Part shown: one piece after another, positions 15,607 through 24,177 of the stretch
Layout of the letters: every line of letters begins with the position of its first letter
How positions within the stretch are numbered: the first letter of the stretch is position 1
NCBI GenBank assembly: GCA_020849175.1
Contig: JADLGR010000095.1
Location: forward strand, 1 to 44,701
Direction: 5' to 3'
Length of the DNA: 44,701 nt
Source of the DNA: Deltaproteobacteria bacterium
GTDB taxonomy: Bacteria; Myxococcota_A; UBA9160
Program-made: the position numbers and the translations under genes
The notes under the pieces: model-generated
Databases searched by the model: none
Told to the model about the DNA's origin: nothing
What the model saw: the letters and a program-made list of their open reading frames with translations, nothing else

Positions 15607-18464
15607 AGGGCGAGATCACACGACGGGGCTTCCTCGGGGGCGCGGGCAGCCTGCTCGCGCTCTCGATGCTCCAGGTCCGCTGCTCGGGCGCTGAGACTCC
15701 CGCCGCCGCGCCGGGAGCCCCGGTGACGGGCGTCACGCCCGTCTACGGCGACTGGCAGGACGTCTACCGGCAGCAGTGGACGTGGGACAAGGTCGTGAAG
15801 GGCGCCCACCACGTCGTCAACTGCGTCTCGGCGTGTCCGTTCAACCTCTTCGTGAAGGATGGGATCGTCCTTCGCGAGGAGCAGAACGCCGTGATGGAGG
15901 CCAACAACGAGAATCTTCCCGACTTCAATCCACGCGGCTGTCAGAAGGGCGTCTGCTACAGCCAGCTCATGTACGGTCCCGGGCGCCTTCGCTACCCGCT
16001 GAAGCGCGTCGGCGCGCGCGGCGAGGGCCGCTGGAAGCGCATCTCGTGGGACGAGGCGATCGGCGAGATCGCCGACAAGATCGTCGAGGTCGCAGCGAAG
16101 GACGGCCCCGAGTGCGTGATCTACGACAGCGGGACGGCCAACGCAGGCTACGGCAGCGAGGCCGGCGAGATGCGCGGCTTCGACATCCTCGGCGCGACCC
16201 AGCTCGACGGCTGGGCGTGCGCGGGAGACATGCCGCTCGGCGTCATCATGACCTGGGGCCTCTTCAACGTCGACTCGACGTCCGACGACTACTTTCATTC
16301 GGACCTCGTCCTGCTCTGGCTCGGCAACCCTTCGTACACGCGAATCCCAGACGCGCACTTCCTGTGGGAGGCGCGATACAACGGATCGAAGATCGTCAGC
16401 ATCGCTCCCGACTACAACGCCTCGACGATGCACTGCGACGACTGGGTGAACCTGCGCGTCGGAACGGATGCCGCCCTCGCTCTCGGCATGGCGAACGTGA
16501 TCGTGTCCGAGAAGATCTACCGCGCCGACTACGTGAAGGAGCAGACCGACCTGCCGCTGCTCGTCCGTGACGACGACGGGCGGTTCCTGCGCGAGTCCGA
16601 CGTCGAGAAGGGCGGCAAGGACAACGTCTTCTATCTGTGGAATCTCGCGAAGGGTGAGGCCGTCCCTGCGCCGGGCAGCGAGGGCCTCGGCCGCAGCAGC
16701 AAGCTCGCGCTCGGCGATCTCGATCCGGCGCTCGATGGGACGTACTCGGTCGAGCTCGCAGACGGGAAGACGGTGTCGGTGCGCCCCGTCTTCGAACGGC
16801 TTCGCGAGCGCCTCGCGGACTACACGCCCGAGCGCGCCGCCGAGATCACGGGCGTTCCGGCCGAAACGATCGTCGAGTTCGCGCGCGAGGTCGCCGCGGC
16901 GAAGACGGTGAGCATCTTCGGGTCGTGGGGGATGATGAAGCATCACCACAGCGACCTGTTCCAGCGCGGGATGATCCTGCTCCTCGCGCTCACGGGGAAC
17001 GTCGGCAAGCGCGGCACGGGCCTTCACATCGGCGCCTGGTACATGATGAGCGGCGTCGAGACCATCCTGTCCGACGTACAGCCCGCATGGTGGCAGAAGG
17101 CGCTGCTCAAGGTCTTCACGCCGACGGTTCGCGAATGGATCGCCGCCTTCCGCGACTACGAAGACGAGCACATGTACATGAACGTTCCGGCGCTCCTGTT
17201 CCTGCACCAGTTCGCGGGGCTCGGAGACGTGGTGGACAAGCCCGAATACCACGATGCACGCCCCGGCAAGCCGCTTCGTGAGGCGATCGCGGAGGGAATC
17301 GCCAGCGGCGCTCTCCCGATGTACCCGAAGAACGGCAAGCAGCCGCGCGTCTACGTCCACACGCGCGTCAATCCGCTGCGACGCTGGCCGATGCCGCAGC
17401 TCGCCGAGAAGAACTTCTTTCCGAAGCTCGATCTCATCGTCGGTGTCAACGTCAAGATGTCGTCGACCTGCATGAAGTCGGACATCGTGCTCCCGGCGTG
17501 CGGCTACTACGAGCGGCGCGGAATCAAGTACGCGCAGACGTACGTTCCGTACTACGTCGTCGGGGACAAGGCCGTCGAGCCGGTCGGAGAATCGAAGAGC
17601 GAGTGGGAGATCACGGGCCTGCTCCTGAAGGCCATCCAGGAGCGGGCGCGTACGCAGGAGCTCGCGCCGCTGAAGGACGTGAAGGACAAACCGCGCGACT
17701 TCGCGAAGGTCTACGATCGATGGACGAAGGACGGACAGTTCACCGAGAAGGACGATCTCACCTACTACGAGGCCGCGACGCGTAGCTCGCCCGAGATGGG
17801 GAGCATCGGCTGGGACGAGGCGGTCGCGAAGGGAGCGATCCGAATCCAGGGCCTCGGCCCCTTCCGAACCCACACGAACATCTGCAGCGACTACGAGCCC
17901 GGAGACAGCGTCTACTCGTGCCAGTGGTTCGTACAGCACAAGCAGCCCTGGCCGACGCTCACGGGCCGCATGCAGTTCTACCTCGACCATCCCTGGTTCA
18001 TCGCGGCCGCCGAGGAGCTGCCGACGCACAAGGAGATGCCGAAGGTCGGCGGCAACTACCCGCTGCGCCTGACGGGCGGCCACACGCGCTGGTCGATCCA
18101 TTCGAGCTTCCGCGACGAGACGAACCTCAACCGCCTGCAGCGCGGTGAGCCGGTGGCGTACGTCAGCATCGCCGACGCCGCGGCGCGGGGCGTGAAGGAC
18201 AACGATCGGATCGTGATCTTCAACGACGAGGGCCGGTGCGAGCTCATCGCCAAGCCCTCGCCCTCCGTCCAGCCCGGTCAGGTGATCGTCTACCACGCGT
18301 GGGAGAACTTCCAGTTCAAGGACTGGAAGAGCAACCAGGAGCCGGTTCCCTCGGTCTGGAAGTCTCTGCACATGGCGGTGTACGGCCAGCTCCACTACCG
18401 CTTCCTGTACGCCGGGCCGCACCATGCGCCGAGAGGAACGACGCTCGACTTCCGCCTGGCGTAG
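15603..18464 (+). CDS. Type II molybdoenzyme catalytic subunit B (Tat-exported)
   Basis: The 953-residue protein starts with a twin-arginine signal (TRRGFLGG then a hydrophobic stretch). FS0 ligands are His70, Cys74, Cys78 and Cys113 (C-x3-C spacing). The Mo-ligand candidate is Asp209 in GDMPLG followed by TWGLFN, close to the NarG pattern. The cofactor domain near the C-terminus has LTGGHTRWSIHS and YHAWENFQF. The start ATG overlaps the stop of the beta subunit (ATGA), with GGAGGGA 8 bases upstream. Gamma, beta and this alpha thus form a complete periplasmic three-subunit hydroxylase operon. Likely reaction: water-dependent hydroxylation of an alkyl side chain (steroid C25, alkylbenzene or similar). 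The substrate is inferred only from neighbours. Its closest sister in the window by motif is subunit E. Confidence 0.92.
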   Translation: MKGEITRRGFLGGAGSLLALSMLQVRCSGAETPAAAPGAPVTGVTPVYGDWQDVYRQQWTWDKVVKGAHHVVNCVSACPFNLFVKDGIVLREEQNAVMEANNENLPDFNPRGCQKGVCYSQLMYGPGRLRYPLKRVGARGEGRWKRISWDEAIGEIADKIVEVAAKDGPECVIYDSGTANAGYGSEAGEMRGFDILGATQLDGWACAGDMPLGVIMTWGLFNVDSTSDDYFHSDLVLLWLGNPSYTRIPDAHFLWEARYNGSKIVSIAPDYNASTMHCDDWVNLRVGTDAALALGMANVIVSEKIYRADYVKEQTDLPLLVRDDDGRFLRESDVEKGGKDNVFYLWNLAKGEAVPAPGSEGLGRSSKLALGDLDPALDGTYSVELADGKTVSVRPVFERLRERLADYTPERAAEITGVPAETIVEFAREVAAAKTVSIFGSWGMMKHHHSDLFQRGMILLLALTGNVGKRGTGLHIGAWYMMSGVETILSDVQPAWWQKALLKVFTPTVREWIAAFRDYEDEHMYMNVPALLFLHQFAGLGDVVDKPEYHDARPGKPLREAIAEGIASGALPMYPKNGKQPRVYVHTRVNPLRRWPMPQLAEKNFFPKLDLIVGVNVKMSSTCMKSDIVLPACGYYERRGIKYAQTYVPYYVVGDKAVEPVGESKSEWEITGLLLKAIQERARTQELAPLKDVKDKPRDFAKVYDRWTKDGQFTEKDDLTYYEAATRSSPEMGSIGWDEAVAKGAIRIQGLGPFRTHTNICSDYEPGDSVYSCQWFVQHKQPWPTLTGRMQFYLDHPWFIAAAEELPTHKEMPKVGGNYPLRLTGGHTRWSIHSSFRDETNLNRLQRGEPVAYVSIADAAARGVKDNDRIVIFNDEGRCELIAKPSPSVQPGQVIVYHAWENFQFKDWKSNQEPVPSVWKSLHMAVYGQLHYRFLYAGPHHAPRGTTLDFRLA

Positions 18465-18490
18465 CGATCGGCTCGGACGGGAGACGAAGC

Positions 18491-21385
18491 ATGGCGATGC
18501 CGAAGGGGATCAGCCGCCGCGCGTTTCTGATCGGCGCGGGTGGCGTCGCTGCCACGCTCGCGCTGGCGCGCCTCGCCTTGCGCGGCCCGGCACCCGCCGA
18601 CTCCTCGCTACCGCCGCTCGTCGCCGAGTCGCTCCCGGCGTACTCCGGATGGCAGGATCTGTACCGCGAGCGCTGGACGTGGGACCGCATCGCGAAGGGA
18701 ACGCACTTCGTCAACTGCTGGTACCAGCGCGGCTGCAACTGGAACGTCTACGTGAAGGACGGCGTCGTGTTCCGCGAGGAGCAGGTGGCGACGTATCCAC
18801 AGACGAACGACGAGGTTCCCGACTTCAATCCGCGTGGCTGTCAGAAGGGCGCCTGCTACTCGGAGCGGATGATCGACGGCTCGCGCGTCCAGCATCCGCT
18901 GCGGCGCGTCGGCGCTCGCGGCGAGGGCCGCTGGAAGCGCATCTCGTGGGACGAGGCGCTCCGCGAGATCACCGACGCGATGCTCGACGTCCTCGCGAAC
19001 GATGGTCCGGGCGCGATCGTCTGGGACATGGGGACGGGCGCCACGAACGGCTGCAACGGTCTCGGTCTCACGCGGACCAACACGATCCTCGACAGCGTCG
19101 TCCTCGACATGAACGCCGAGATCGGCGATCACCATCCGGGCGCGGCGGCGACGCTCGGCAAGATCTCGTTCGCGAGCTCGGCCGACGATCTGTTCCATTC
19201 CGACCTCATCCTCGTCTGGGGCGGAAACCCGACCTACACGCAGATTCCGAATGCGCACTTCGTCAACGAGGCGCGCTACCACGGCGCGCAGGTCGTGGCG
19301 ATCGCGCCCGACTACAACGCGTCGTCGATTCATGCGGATCAGTGGATCCCGGTGAACGTCGGGAGCGATGCGGCGCTGGGCCTCGCGATCGCACATGTCC
19401 TGCTGGAGGAGAACCTCTTCGACGCGCGCTTCGTCGCCGAGCAGACCGACCTTCCGCTGCTGGTGCGCCGCGACACGCGCCGCCTGCTGCGTGGGAGCGA
19501 CCTCGAGCCGGGCGGAAGCGAGGAGGCATTCTTCGTTCGGGACCGGGTCTCGGGCGAGGTGCGCGAGGCGCCGCGGGCGAGCCTCGCGCTCGGGAAGCTC
19601 GACCCGGCGCTCGACGCAGAGGTGCGGGTTCGCACCACGGCAGGCGAGGTGGCGGCGGTTCCCGTCTGCGTGCTGCTCCGTGAGCAGCTCGCGAGACACT
19701 CGCCCGAGGCCACCGAGCGGATCACGGGCGTACGCCCGGCGGTCGTCCGCTCGCTCGCGCGGCGCATCGCGCAGGCGAAGGCCGCGACGATCCTCACGCA
19801 GTCGAACTTCTCGAAGTTCTACCACGGCCTCGAGATGGAGCGCGCGCAGATCCTCGTGATGGCGCTCGCCGGGCAGATCGGGCGCAAGGGCAGCGGGATG
19901 CACGGCTTTCCGTTTCTCTCGCTCGGCGGCGTCGACGGCTTCAACGTCGCATCGGGAGAGCACGCTCCGGCCGTCGGGATGGCGCTGCTCGGCGTGCAGG
20001 CGGCGCCGGAGATGGCCCGTCTCAAGCTGCGCGGCTTCAGCCTCGAGATGATCCTCTACGAGCTGGCGCGCAAGGAGTACGAGCGCGGGAACTTCGCGTC
20101 GGCCGCACTGTTCTTTCTCCGGCACGGTGACATGGACGACCTGTACGGCAGCGCGCAGCGCTGGGATCCGTCGCTGCCACGCGCTTTCTCCGAGTATCTC
20201 GCCGAGTCGCTGGCGAAGGGCTGGCAGTTCGTTCCGGAGAAGACGCCGCGCATCCTGTTCGAGGTCGGTGGGAACGTCTTTCGGCGCCTGCGGAGCTACG
20301 ACCGCCTCGCGGAGCGGCTGCTTCCGAAGCTCGAGCTGCTCGTCACCTTCGACTGGCGCATGAGCAACACGGCGCTGCAGAGCGATCTCGTGCTCCCGGC
20401 GGCCGGGTGGTACGAGCGCGACGACATCACGTGGGCGACGCCGATCGCTCCGTTCGCTCATGTGACGACGCGCGCAGTCGCTCCGCTCGGAGAGTCGAAG
20501 TCCGACTGGGAGTTTCACTGCGTGCTCATGGAGACGCTGCAGCGCCGCGCGATCGAGCGCGGAACGACGCGCTTTCGCGACCGCCACGGAGAGGAGCGGA
20601 GGCTCGATCGCGTCTACGAGGATCTCACGTTCGATCGCCGCTTCACGCAGAGCAACCCGGAGGCGCTGCTCGACGCGGTGCTCGAGGTGTCGTCGAACAC
20701 GGGCGGAATCGACTGGAAGGGGCTCGAGGAGCGCGGATTCGCGCGCTACACCGAGCTCGGGACGAGCTTCGCGAACCTCGGCAACGCGACGGACATCCGC
20801 CCAAACGAGACCATCACCGCCCTCACGTGGCACACGAACGACAAGACCCCGTGGCCGACCCTCACGCGCAGAATGCAGTTCTACATCGACCAGGACCTCT
20901 ATCTCGAGCTCGGTGAGGAGCTGCCGGTTCACAAGGACGACCCGGCCATAGGCGGGAATCATCCGCTGCGAATGACCGGCGGTCACACGCGCTGGTCGAT
21001 CCACGCGTCCTGGCGTGACGAAGTGAACCTCCTGCGCCTGCAGCGGGGCGGCCCGATCGTCGTGATCGGCGCGGCGGACGCCCGTGCGCGTGGCATCGGC
21101 GACGGCGATCGGGTGCGCGTGTGGAACGACGTGGGCGCCTTCGAGCTGCGGGCGAAGGTCTCTCCGACCGTACGGCCGGGACAGGCCGTCATGTATCACG
21201 CCTGGGAGCCGTTCCAGTTCGCCGGACGAAGGTCGCACCAGAGTGCGCTGCCGGCGCCGATCAATCCGATCCAGCTCGCCGGCGGCTACTTCCACCTGCG
21301 GCCGATGATGATCGTCGGCGAGCCGGGCCTGTCTGATCGCGGGACGCGCGTCGACATCGAGCGAATCGGTGAGGTACGAGCATGA
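18491..21385 (+). CDS. Type II molybdoenzyme catalytic subunit C (Tat-exported)
   Basis: The 964-residue paralogue has Tat motif SRRAFLIGAGG at the N-terminus. FS0 ligands are His72, Cys76, Cys82 and Cys117; the C-x5-C spacing is wider than in subunit B. The Mo-ligand candidate is Asp213 in EIGDHHPG, followed by LGKISFASSADDLF, the form shared with D and F but not B and E. The C-terminal domain has MTGGHTRWSIHA and YHAWEPFQFA. It lies 26 bp after alpha B with GGGAGACG as ribosome site, so it is in the gamma-beta operon and could share those subunits. Its stop overlaps the ATG of the next flavoprotein, implying coupled synthesis. The substrate probably differs from that of B, given the different active-site surroundings. 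Confidence 0.92.
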   Translation: MAMPKGISRRAFLIGAGGVAATLALARLALRGPAPADSSLPPLVAESLPAYSGWQDLYRERWTWDRIAKGTHFVNCWYQRGCNWNVYVKDGVVFREEQVATYPQTNDEVPDFNPRGCQKGACYSERMIDGSRVQHPLRRVGARGEGRWKRISWDEALREITDAMLDVLANDGPGAIVWDMGTGATNGCNGLGLTRTNTILDSVVLDMNAEIGDHHPGAAATLGKISFASSADDLFHSDLILVWGGNPTYTQIPNAHFVNEARYHGAQVVAIAPDYNASSIHADQWIPVNVGSDAALGLAIAHVLLEENLFDARFVAEQTDLPLLVRRDTRRLLRGSDLEPGGSEEAFFVRDRVSGEVREAPRASLALGKLDPALDAEVRVRTTAGEVAAVPVCVLLREQLARHSPEATERITGVRPAVVRSLARRIAQAKAATILTQSNFSKFYHGLEMERAQILVMALAGQIGRKGSGMHGFPFLSLGGVDGFNVASGEHAPAVGMALLGVQAAPEMARLKLRGFSLEMILYELARKEYERGNFASAALFFLRHGDMDDLYGSAQRWDPSLPRAFSEYLAESLAKGWQFVPEKTPRILFEVGGNVFRRLRSYDRLAERLLPKLELLVTFDWRMSNTALQSDLVLPAAGWYERDDITWATPIAPFAHVTTRAVAPLGESKSDWEFHCVLMETLQRRAIERGTTRFRDRHGEERRLDRVYEDLTFDRRFTQSNPEALLDAVLEVSSNTGGIDWKGLEERGFARYTELGTSFANLGNATDIRPNETITALTWHTNDKTPWPTLTRRMQFYIDQDLYLELGEELPVHKDDPAIGGNHPLRMTGGHTRWSIHASWRDEVNLLRLQRGGPIVVIGAADARARGIGDGDRVRVWNDVGAFELRAKVSPTVRPGQAVMYHAWEPFQFAGRRSHQSALPAPINPIQLAGGYFHLRPMMIVGEPGLSDRGTRVDIERIGEVRA

Positions 21386-22890
21386 GCGCGACGTCGAAGG
21401 GAGGAGTGGTGAGCGAAGAGCGGTTCGACGCGATCGTGGTGGGCGCAGGCTTCGGTGGCGCGACCTGCGCAGCGCTGCTCGCGCGGCGGGGCATGCGGGT
21501 CCTGCTGCTCGAGAAGAACGGGAGCGCGGGCGGCAAGGCGATGGTGGTCTCGAAGAACGGCTTCACGTACGAGCTCTGGCCCGTGATCCATGCGCCGGCG
21601 CGAAGCAGCCGCTGCCTCGAGGTACTGCGCGAGCTCGGAATCGAAGATCGCGTCGAACTCTCGGTTCCGCAGGTGCGGGGCGGCTACTTCGTCGACGCGA
21701 GCGGTGAGGTGAGGCCGTTCCCGACGGACCCCGATCCCGAGGGTCGTGCGATCCTGCGGCTGCTGGGGGTTCCCGAAGCCGAGCTCGACACCGCGATCCG
21801 TGTCCTCGCGGAGCTCGTCCTGCTCCCCGCGGCGCAGGTCGATGCCCTCGACGAGACGAGCTTCACCAAGTGGCTGGAAGAGCGCGGTGCGCCGGTGCAG
21901 GTCGTCACCTACCTGCACGCGCTCTCGAACGGCATCTTCATGGTTCCCTCCGACGTGCTGCCGGCGTCCGAGGCGATCCGCACCCTTCAGGCGATCCTGC
22001 TCAACCACGGCGGACTGTACGCGAAGACGGGGGGGATCGGGCGGCTCGCCGAGCTGTTCGCGGACACGATCGAGGAGAACGGAGGCTGCACGCAGTATCG
22101 AGCGCGAGTCCGTTCGATCGAGGTCGAGGACGGGCGCGTCACGGGCGTCACGACGGAGCGCGGACGCTACCGGGCTCCGATCGTGATCAGCAACGCCGGG
22201 CTCCAGACCACGGTGCTGAGGCTCGTCGGCGAGCAGCACTTCGACAAGGGGTATGCGAACCGGGTCAAGGATCTCGTCCCTTCGTGGGGCATGATCGGCG
22301 TGCGCTACTTCCTCGAGAGCGAGCGAATCGACGATCCCTACGCGCTCGTGTTCTCCGAACGTGGCTACTGGACCACCGATCGCTGGCTCGCAGTACGCGC
22401 CGGCGCCGCGCTGCCTCGTGAGGTCGTGATGTGGGTGCAGGTGCCCTCGCGCAACGATCCCGGGCTCGCACCGGCGGGCAAGCAGTGCGTCCTGACGGGC
22501 GTGTGGTGCTCGCCCGATCCCGAGGCGCCACTCGCCGAGAAGGAGGCCTGGTGGCGCAAGATCGACGAAGTGATGGAGCGCGTCTGGCCGGGCTTTCATT
22601 CGCACGTCTCGTCGCGCGAGACCTACGACGCGCGCGACGCGAGCGGCCTGTCGCGCGAGGCGGCGTTCGGCGGAGTCGGCGGTGAGACGATCGGTCTCGG
22701 ACAGGTGATCGGACAGTGCGGCCGCAGCAAGCCGGCCGCGCAGGCGCCGATCTCGGGCCTGTTCTACGTCGGCGCCGACGCGGGAGGATGGGGCTGCGGC
22801 ACGCACCAGGCGGTCGATTCTGGAATCGCGGTGGCAGATCTCGTCCTGCGCTATCACCGTTTGCGCCGCGGCCTGTTCCGCGCGGTCTGA
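21382..22890 (+). CDS. Phytoene dehydrogenase-like FAD protein
   Basis: The 502-residue protein has an N-terminal dinucleotide fold VVGAGFGGATCAALLARRG with a following acidic strand end LLLEKN. The C-terminal FAD motif includes LFYVGADAGGWGCGTHQAVDSG. This is the CrtI/phytoene desaturase and carotenoid isomerase superfamily, which also contains other redox or redox-neutral enzymes on long isoprenoid chains. No export signal is present, so it is cytoplasmic. It overlaps the stop of molybdoenzyme C by four bases (ATGA). It may desaturate, isomerise or oxidise the side chain made by the hydroxylases. A carotenoid role is unlikely because no other crt genes are nearby. Precise reaction unknown. 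Confidence 0.82.
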   Translation: MSATSKGGVVSEERFDAIVVGAGFGGATCAALLARRGMRVLLLEKNGSAGGKAMVVSKNGFTYELWPVIHAPARSSRCLEVLRELGIEDRVELSVPQVRGGYFVDASGEVRPFPTDPDPEGRAILRLLGVPEAELDTAIRVLAELVLLPAAQVDALDETSFTKWLEERGAPVQVVTYLHALSNGIFMVPSDVLPASEAIRTLQAILLNHGGLYAKTGGIGRLAELFADTIEENGGCTQYRARVRSIEVEDGRVTGVTTERGRYRAPIVISNAGLQTTVLRLVGEQHFDKGYANRVKDLVPSWGMIGVRYFLESERIDDPYALVFSERGYWTTDRWLAVRAGAALPREVVMWVQVPSRNDPGLAPAGKQCVLTGVWCSPDPEAPLAEKEAWWRKIDEVMERVWPGFHSHVSSRETYDARDASGLSREAAFGGVGGETIGLGQVIGQCGRSKPAAQAPISGLFYVGADAGGWGCGTHQAVDSGIAVADLVLRYHRLRRGLFRAV

Positions 22891-22936
22891 TTCCGGCGCT
22901 GCGCCTGCGCCGACGCCCCCCACAGAGGAGCTCAGC

Positions 22937-24004
22937 ATGCCCGTTCCCCGCCGTGATCTCGAGCAGACCCGAAAGCAGATCCTCGCCTGGCTGCCGTCGA
23001 AGCTGCGCGCCGCGACGGGAATCGAGGTCTCGGAGCTGACGGGCCCGGGTGCCACCGGCTTCTCGAGCGACACGCTGATGTTCGACCTGCGCTACGAGGA
23101 GGACGGAAGGCCGCAGCACCACGCGCTCGTGCTCCGCACCGAGCCGGCCGCCGTTGGAGTCTTCCCCGAGTACGACATCGACTTGCAGTACCGCGTGATG
23201 CACGCGCTGGGGAATGCCGGCATTCCGATGCCGCGACTGCTCTGGAAGGAGACCGATCGCGCGGTGATCGGGAGCCCATTCTACGTGATGGAGCGGATCG
23301 AAGGACGCATCCCGCCGGACAGTCCGCCGTATCACGGGCAGGGCTGGATGACGGAGATCTCGACGGCCGAGCGCGCGTCGATCTGGTGGAGCGGCCTCGA
23401 GGTTCTGGCACGGATCCACGCGCTCGACTGGAAGGCGCTCGACGTCTTGCCCGCGCCAAAGCCCGGAACGACGCCGCTCGGCGAGCAGCTCGCGTTCTAC
23501 CGGCGCTTTCTCGGCTGGGCCGCACAGGGAGGGAGCTACCCGGCGAGCGAGGCCGGCCTCGCGTGGCTCGAACGCAACCGCCCGTCGGGTGTGGAGCCGA
23601 CGTCTCTGTGCTGGGGCGACTCGCGACTCGGCAACATGATCTTCCGCGAAGGCAAGTGCGTTGCGGTCCTCGACTGGGAGATGGTGACCCTCGGAAACCC
23701 CGCCGAGGACGTCGCGTGGTGGCTCTTCTTCGACGAGCATCACAGCACGGGCTGCGGCCTGCCGCGGCTCGCCGGCCTTCCGGGCCGCGAGGAGAGCGTC
23801 GCACGCTACGAACAGTGGGCGGGACGTCGACTCGTTCATCTCGACTACTACGACGTCTTCGCGGCGTTCCGCTTCTCGGTGATCATGATCCGCGTGGCGA
23901 GCCTCCTCGGCGACACCGGCATTCTTCCCGCCGACTCGGACTTCGGCTCGAACAACATCTGTACGCGCCTGCTGATGGAGAAGCTCGAACGCGCAGGCGG
24001 GTAG
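22937..24004 (+). CDS. APH/ACAD10-like phosphotransferase
   Basis: The 355-residue protein has the aminoglycoside phosphotransferase kinase fold. A first lobe holds LVLRTEPAAVGVF (ATP-binding Lys position occupied by LRT) and VMERIEG in the hinge. The catalytic loop CWGDSRLGNMIF has Asp228 and Asn233, and LDWEMVTLGNPAEDVAWW supplies metal-binding Asp246. The usual His before Gly-Asp is Trp227, as in some ACAD10/11-type members. Relatives phosphorylate small alcohols or hydroxyacyl compounds; drug resistance is unlikely. An AGAGGAGCTC Shine-Dalgarno precedes the ATG at 22937, and it follows the CrtI-like gene by 46 bp in the same direction. Given six hydroxylase-type alphas around it, it is a candidate for phosphorylating a hydroxylated side chain, as the 25-hydroxysteroid kinase does in anaerobic cholesterol degradation. 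That link is inference. Confidence 0.8.
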   Translation: MPVPRRDLEQTRKQILAWLPSKLRAATGIEVSELTGPGATGFSSDTLMFDLRYEEDGRPQHHALVLRTEPAAVGVFPEYDIDLQYRVMHALGNAGIPMPRLLWKETDRAVIGSPFYVMERIEGRIPPDSPPYHGQGWMTEISTAERASIWWSGLEVLARIHALDWKALDVLPAPKPGTTPLGEQLAFYRRFLGWAAQGGSYPASEAGLAWLERNRPSGVEPTSLCWGDSRLGNMIFREGKCVAVLDWEMVTLGNPAEDVAWWLFFDEHHSTGCGLPRLAGLPGREESVARYEQWAGRRLVHLDYYDVFAAFRFSVIMIRVASLLGDTGILPADSDFGSNNICTRLLMEKLERAGG

Positions 24005-24033
24005 GCAGTTGAACTCGAGGCATCGAGCCCAGT

Positions 24034-24177
24034 ATGCTTCGATGCGTGCGGACGATCCTCGGCCTCGACGATGCAGCCGATGCGCTCGCCATCGAGCTTC
24101 GTCTGCTCCTGCGCTCGGCACACGATGACTGCGCTCGCTTCGCCGGCCCGTGCTGGCACGATCCCATCGCGCCGTGA
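24034..24177 (+). CDS. Possible small ORF, 47 residues
   Basis: A 47-codon frame starts at ATG 24034 and ends in a TGA that overlaps the likely GTG start of the downstream flavoprotein (GTGA at 24174). It begins MLRCVRTILGLDDAAD and has four Cys. No good ribosome site is seen before it. The overlap with the next start is the main reason for listing it. It could be a coupling leader, a decayed gene, or chance in high-GC DNA. Confidence 0.22.
   Translation: MLRCVRTILGLDDAADALAIELRLLLRSAHDDCARFAGPCWHDPIAP

Noticed and set aside
15603-18464. Reading the alphas as respiratory nitrate reductase (NarG)
   Set aside because: Although they share the type II fold, lengths are about 920-980 residues (NarG is about 1250), five have Tat signals, and the partner gamma is of the soluble heme b EbdC type, not membrane NarI.
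22937-24004. Antibiotic-resistance aminoglycoside phosphotransferase
   Set aside because: Only the kinase fold is shared. The loop CWGDSRLGN and the catabolic neighbours fit the ACAD10/phosphotransferase group, not resistance enzymes.
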